The notes under the pieces: model-generated
Database searches by the model: none
Told to the model about the DNA's origin: nothing
What the model saw: the letters and a program-made list of their open reading frames with translations, nothing else
Part shown: piece after piece, positions 52,801 to 55,800 of the stretch
How positions within the stretch are numbered: position 1 is the first letter of the stretch
How the letters are laid out: every line of letters begins with the position of its first letter
NCBI GenBank assembly: GCA_934047225.1
Contig: OW203988.1
Span: forward strand, 5,552,229-5,616,228
Reading direction: 5' to 3'
Length of the DNA stretch: 64,000 bases
Source of the DNA: Ypsolopha sequella
Taxonomy: Eukaryota > Arthropoda > Insecta > Lepidoptera > Ypsolophidae
Translations under genes and position numbers: made by a program

Positions 52801-55800
52801 AAATTCATACTGGAGGCTTGATAAGTGATCAGTAACAATTTTTGTGAAATTCGTAAAATGAAATTTCGGCTTCCCATAGAAATTCAGTTCCATTCCCGAG
52901 TGAATCACTATGGGGAGTCGAAATTTCATTTTACGAATTTCACCAAAGTTGTTATTGATCCATGATACTGATCACTTACCAAGCCACCAGTATGAATTTG
53001 GACGATGATCAAAAAGTCACCTTGTATATATCCAATAGTCTGCTCCATTAAAGCTAGTAGACATTAATTTTTATAGTTCAATAAATTTCACAATTTTCCT
53101 TCACAGATACGGAATGGAAGACGAACTAATGTACGGCGTTCTGCCAACCGATACAGAGAAGCAGATGCAATTCGATCCGAACTACCCTATCTCCCCAACC
53201 ATGTACCGCCTTCCAACCAACCCTTATGGGTCCAAAACCTACCTATCCTCAAGAACCTCCGACTATGGATACAGCCCCACCAAATACCTCAACCAAGAAA
53301 CCAACTTATATGGATCCCGAGATTTCCGGGATTCAGGAGTTCCTAGAGAGCACGACGGGTATAACCGGGATTTTCGGGATTCCGGGATAGCGACGATGTT
53401 GAAGAATGACTATCAGAGGAAAATGGAGAATCATTATGGGGATTATAATGACAGGATGTCTGAAGGGTCAGATAAACACCACACCCATGATAAATATCTG
53501 TTTCCTTATACAGGTACGTGTTGAGTGGTTGTTTTTTTTTATGTGTGTACAGTTTCATTTTTTTAAAGAGTGTCTTTATTTTTTTTATCCAAAGTAGCTG
53601 AACGATTACTGTTTGTTTTGCTTTGTTTGTTCTGATGCTATTTTTATTTATTTTTCAAAAACAAAATCAGTAAAATGAATTTTTTTTTCTGAACCTTTTT
53701 CCAAGTAACTGAAGAAACACCTTTTTTTTTTTGTTAATGGATATAGGATTCCAGTTAAAATTACACCATATTATGTTAATTGGAAAATTTGCTTAAACCA
53801 CGCTTTTGACTTTTTTTTATTTGCTTGCTTTAGCCGAAGAAGACCATATGAACACGCGAGGAATCAATCAGTCGCCACAAATACGTAGTAGTGAATTGGT
53901 ACACGCAGGTAATGCTCTAAAATTCTTTTTTCTTTCTACCCCCTTGTGTCTGTTATCACGAGCATTTTGGTCCTTCGAGCCGGATGATTTATTTTATAAC
54001 GTTAAAATAAAATTACAACCATAGGCTGTCGGCACTAGCGTTCTGTACCCGAAGTGTAATTATTTCGGTGTCCATTCGTTTTTATTTGTTGTATGGAACG
54101 GCCTCATAACTTTGAAAACGTTTAAGCGACTAGTGATGCATATAGGCAGACTTTATTTGCTCACATTAGTACGGTTATTACATATTTTTTTTTAATTATT
54201 GAAAATATTCAATTATCTAGATATACAAAATATTCATAAGGTAAAATTAAAAAAATATATTTTAATACCCTACCTGACTAGCAAAATGTTATTTTTCTTT
54301 CCTAATCAAACAGTAGGTAGGGTATTATAGACTAGCTTTATTTACTTTGACGAATTAGTAATAAATAAATATTTTGAAAAAAAAAGCTGATAGATATTCT
54401 AACAAAAATCTTGATTGATATAATATGATCGCTAATCGTTCCTGTTGAATATGTTTAGGTGAACCGCCGCAGCAGATGGGGGCGCCACTAGCGAGCATGG
54501 GCGAAACTAGCGAGTAAATATCTGTTGAATATTTATACAAGAGTCATTTTATTGCATGTAATAAAACTTTCTTACTACATTAGCATGGAATAAATTGTTT
54601 ATGTGGTATTTCTTATGCAAGGTGATTTTGATTGTATCGCCTTCAAATCCGTTCTGATGACTTGGTCAGTAAACAAAATAAAATAACACGAAAGATATTG
54701 TATTTGAAAATGTCTTTAGGTCTTATTTTTGTTCACTTACTAAGTCCTCAGAATATTTAGCTGTAAAGTCACTTGTAAAAAGAGTGCGCAAACTTCTCGA
54801 CATAATATTTTTAGTTTATTTCTCTAGTATATACGCAATTCCCCATCAATTCCATATTTTATGTAATTAATCATTAACGATTTGGTCCATTTTCATTTCT
54901 TGAAGTAAAATGTGAATGATAATTCCCAATAGATGGTGGCGGTTGTATGAGAAACACTCACTATAATCATCTTTTGCTTTGCTAACCGGTGGCGTTGCTG
55001 ACTACATCTGACATCTTAGAGATGAGGTAATATATTTTGTTTACTTAAGTCGTGTTCCGTTTTGTGCATTTACTACATCTATCAAAATGGTGCAAATTTA
55101 ATGCGAACCTTTCATTGTCTTTGTTTATTGTTTGATAAAGAAAGGACAGATCTCAGCGTCGCAGATAAATTGGAATGTCATGTTGGAAACAGACACGCGC
55201 GATACTTTGATGCGATCAAAACGGAACGCACCCTTGTTTAATTACTTTAGTACAGTACAGTGGAGACCACATCAAGCTATTCACTTGCAGTACGACATTA
55301 GCCATGATATAAGATAGGTACAAAGTCCAGTGTCTAACTTGATCCGGTCTCCACTGTACCAACGTGCTTATTGTTTATAAGTTAGATACATTCGTCTGCT
55401 CAGACTGACAAACGTTTACTTTAAACTTAAATGGTAAACAATAACCAATGAAGTATAGCTTGTATAATACGAATGGCGAGAGGCGCCGTCACGCGCAAAC
55501 CTCCGTACAAACGCAATCACAAAATTGTGAGGTTTCTATGGAATACCATAATGTTTTAGAGTGAGTCCATTACCATTACCTAGATCTATGTTTAAGTTGA
55601 ACTAAAAATCGTGAAATTTGAGTAAGTTGTAACAACAAACCCCTAAAATACGAAAGTTTAACGGTTTTGGTAAAAGTGTATCCGAATGTGAAATACGAGT
55701 CAAACATCGAAAATGTTATCAAGATTAATAATAACCAAAAATTTGTTTGAAAAACGTCCACAATCTTGCCAAAATCTTGTTTCTCCTGAAACAAGTTTTC

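Noticed and set aside
54514..54517. TAA after exon 41 as the normal end of stan
   Set aside because: A good donor overlaps it, and the spliced continuation ends like known Flamingo proteins. Kept only as an alternative end.
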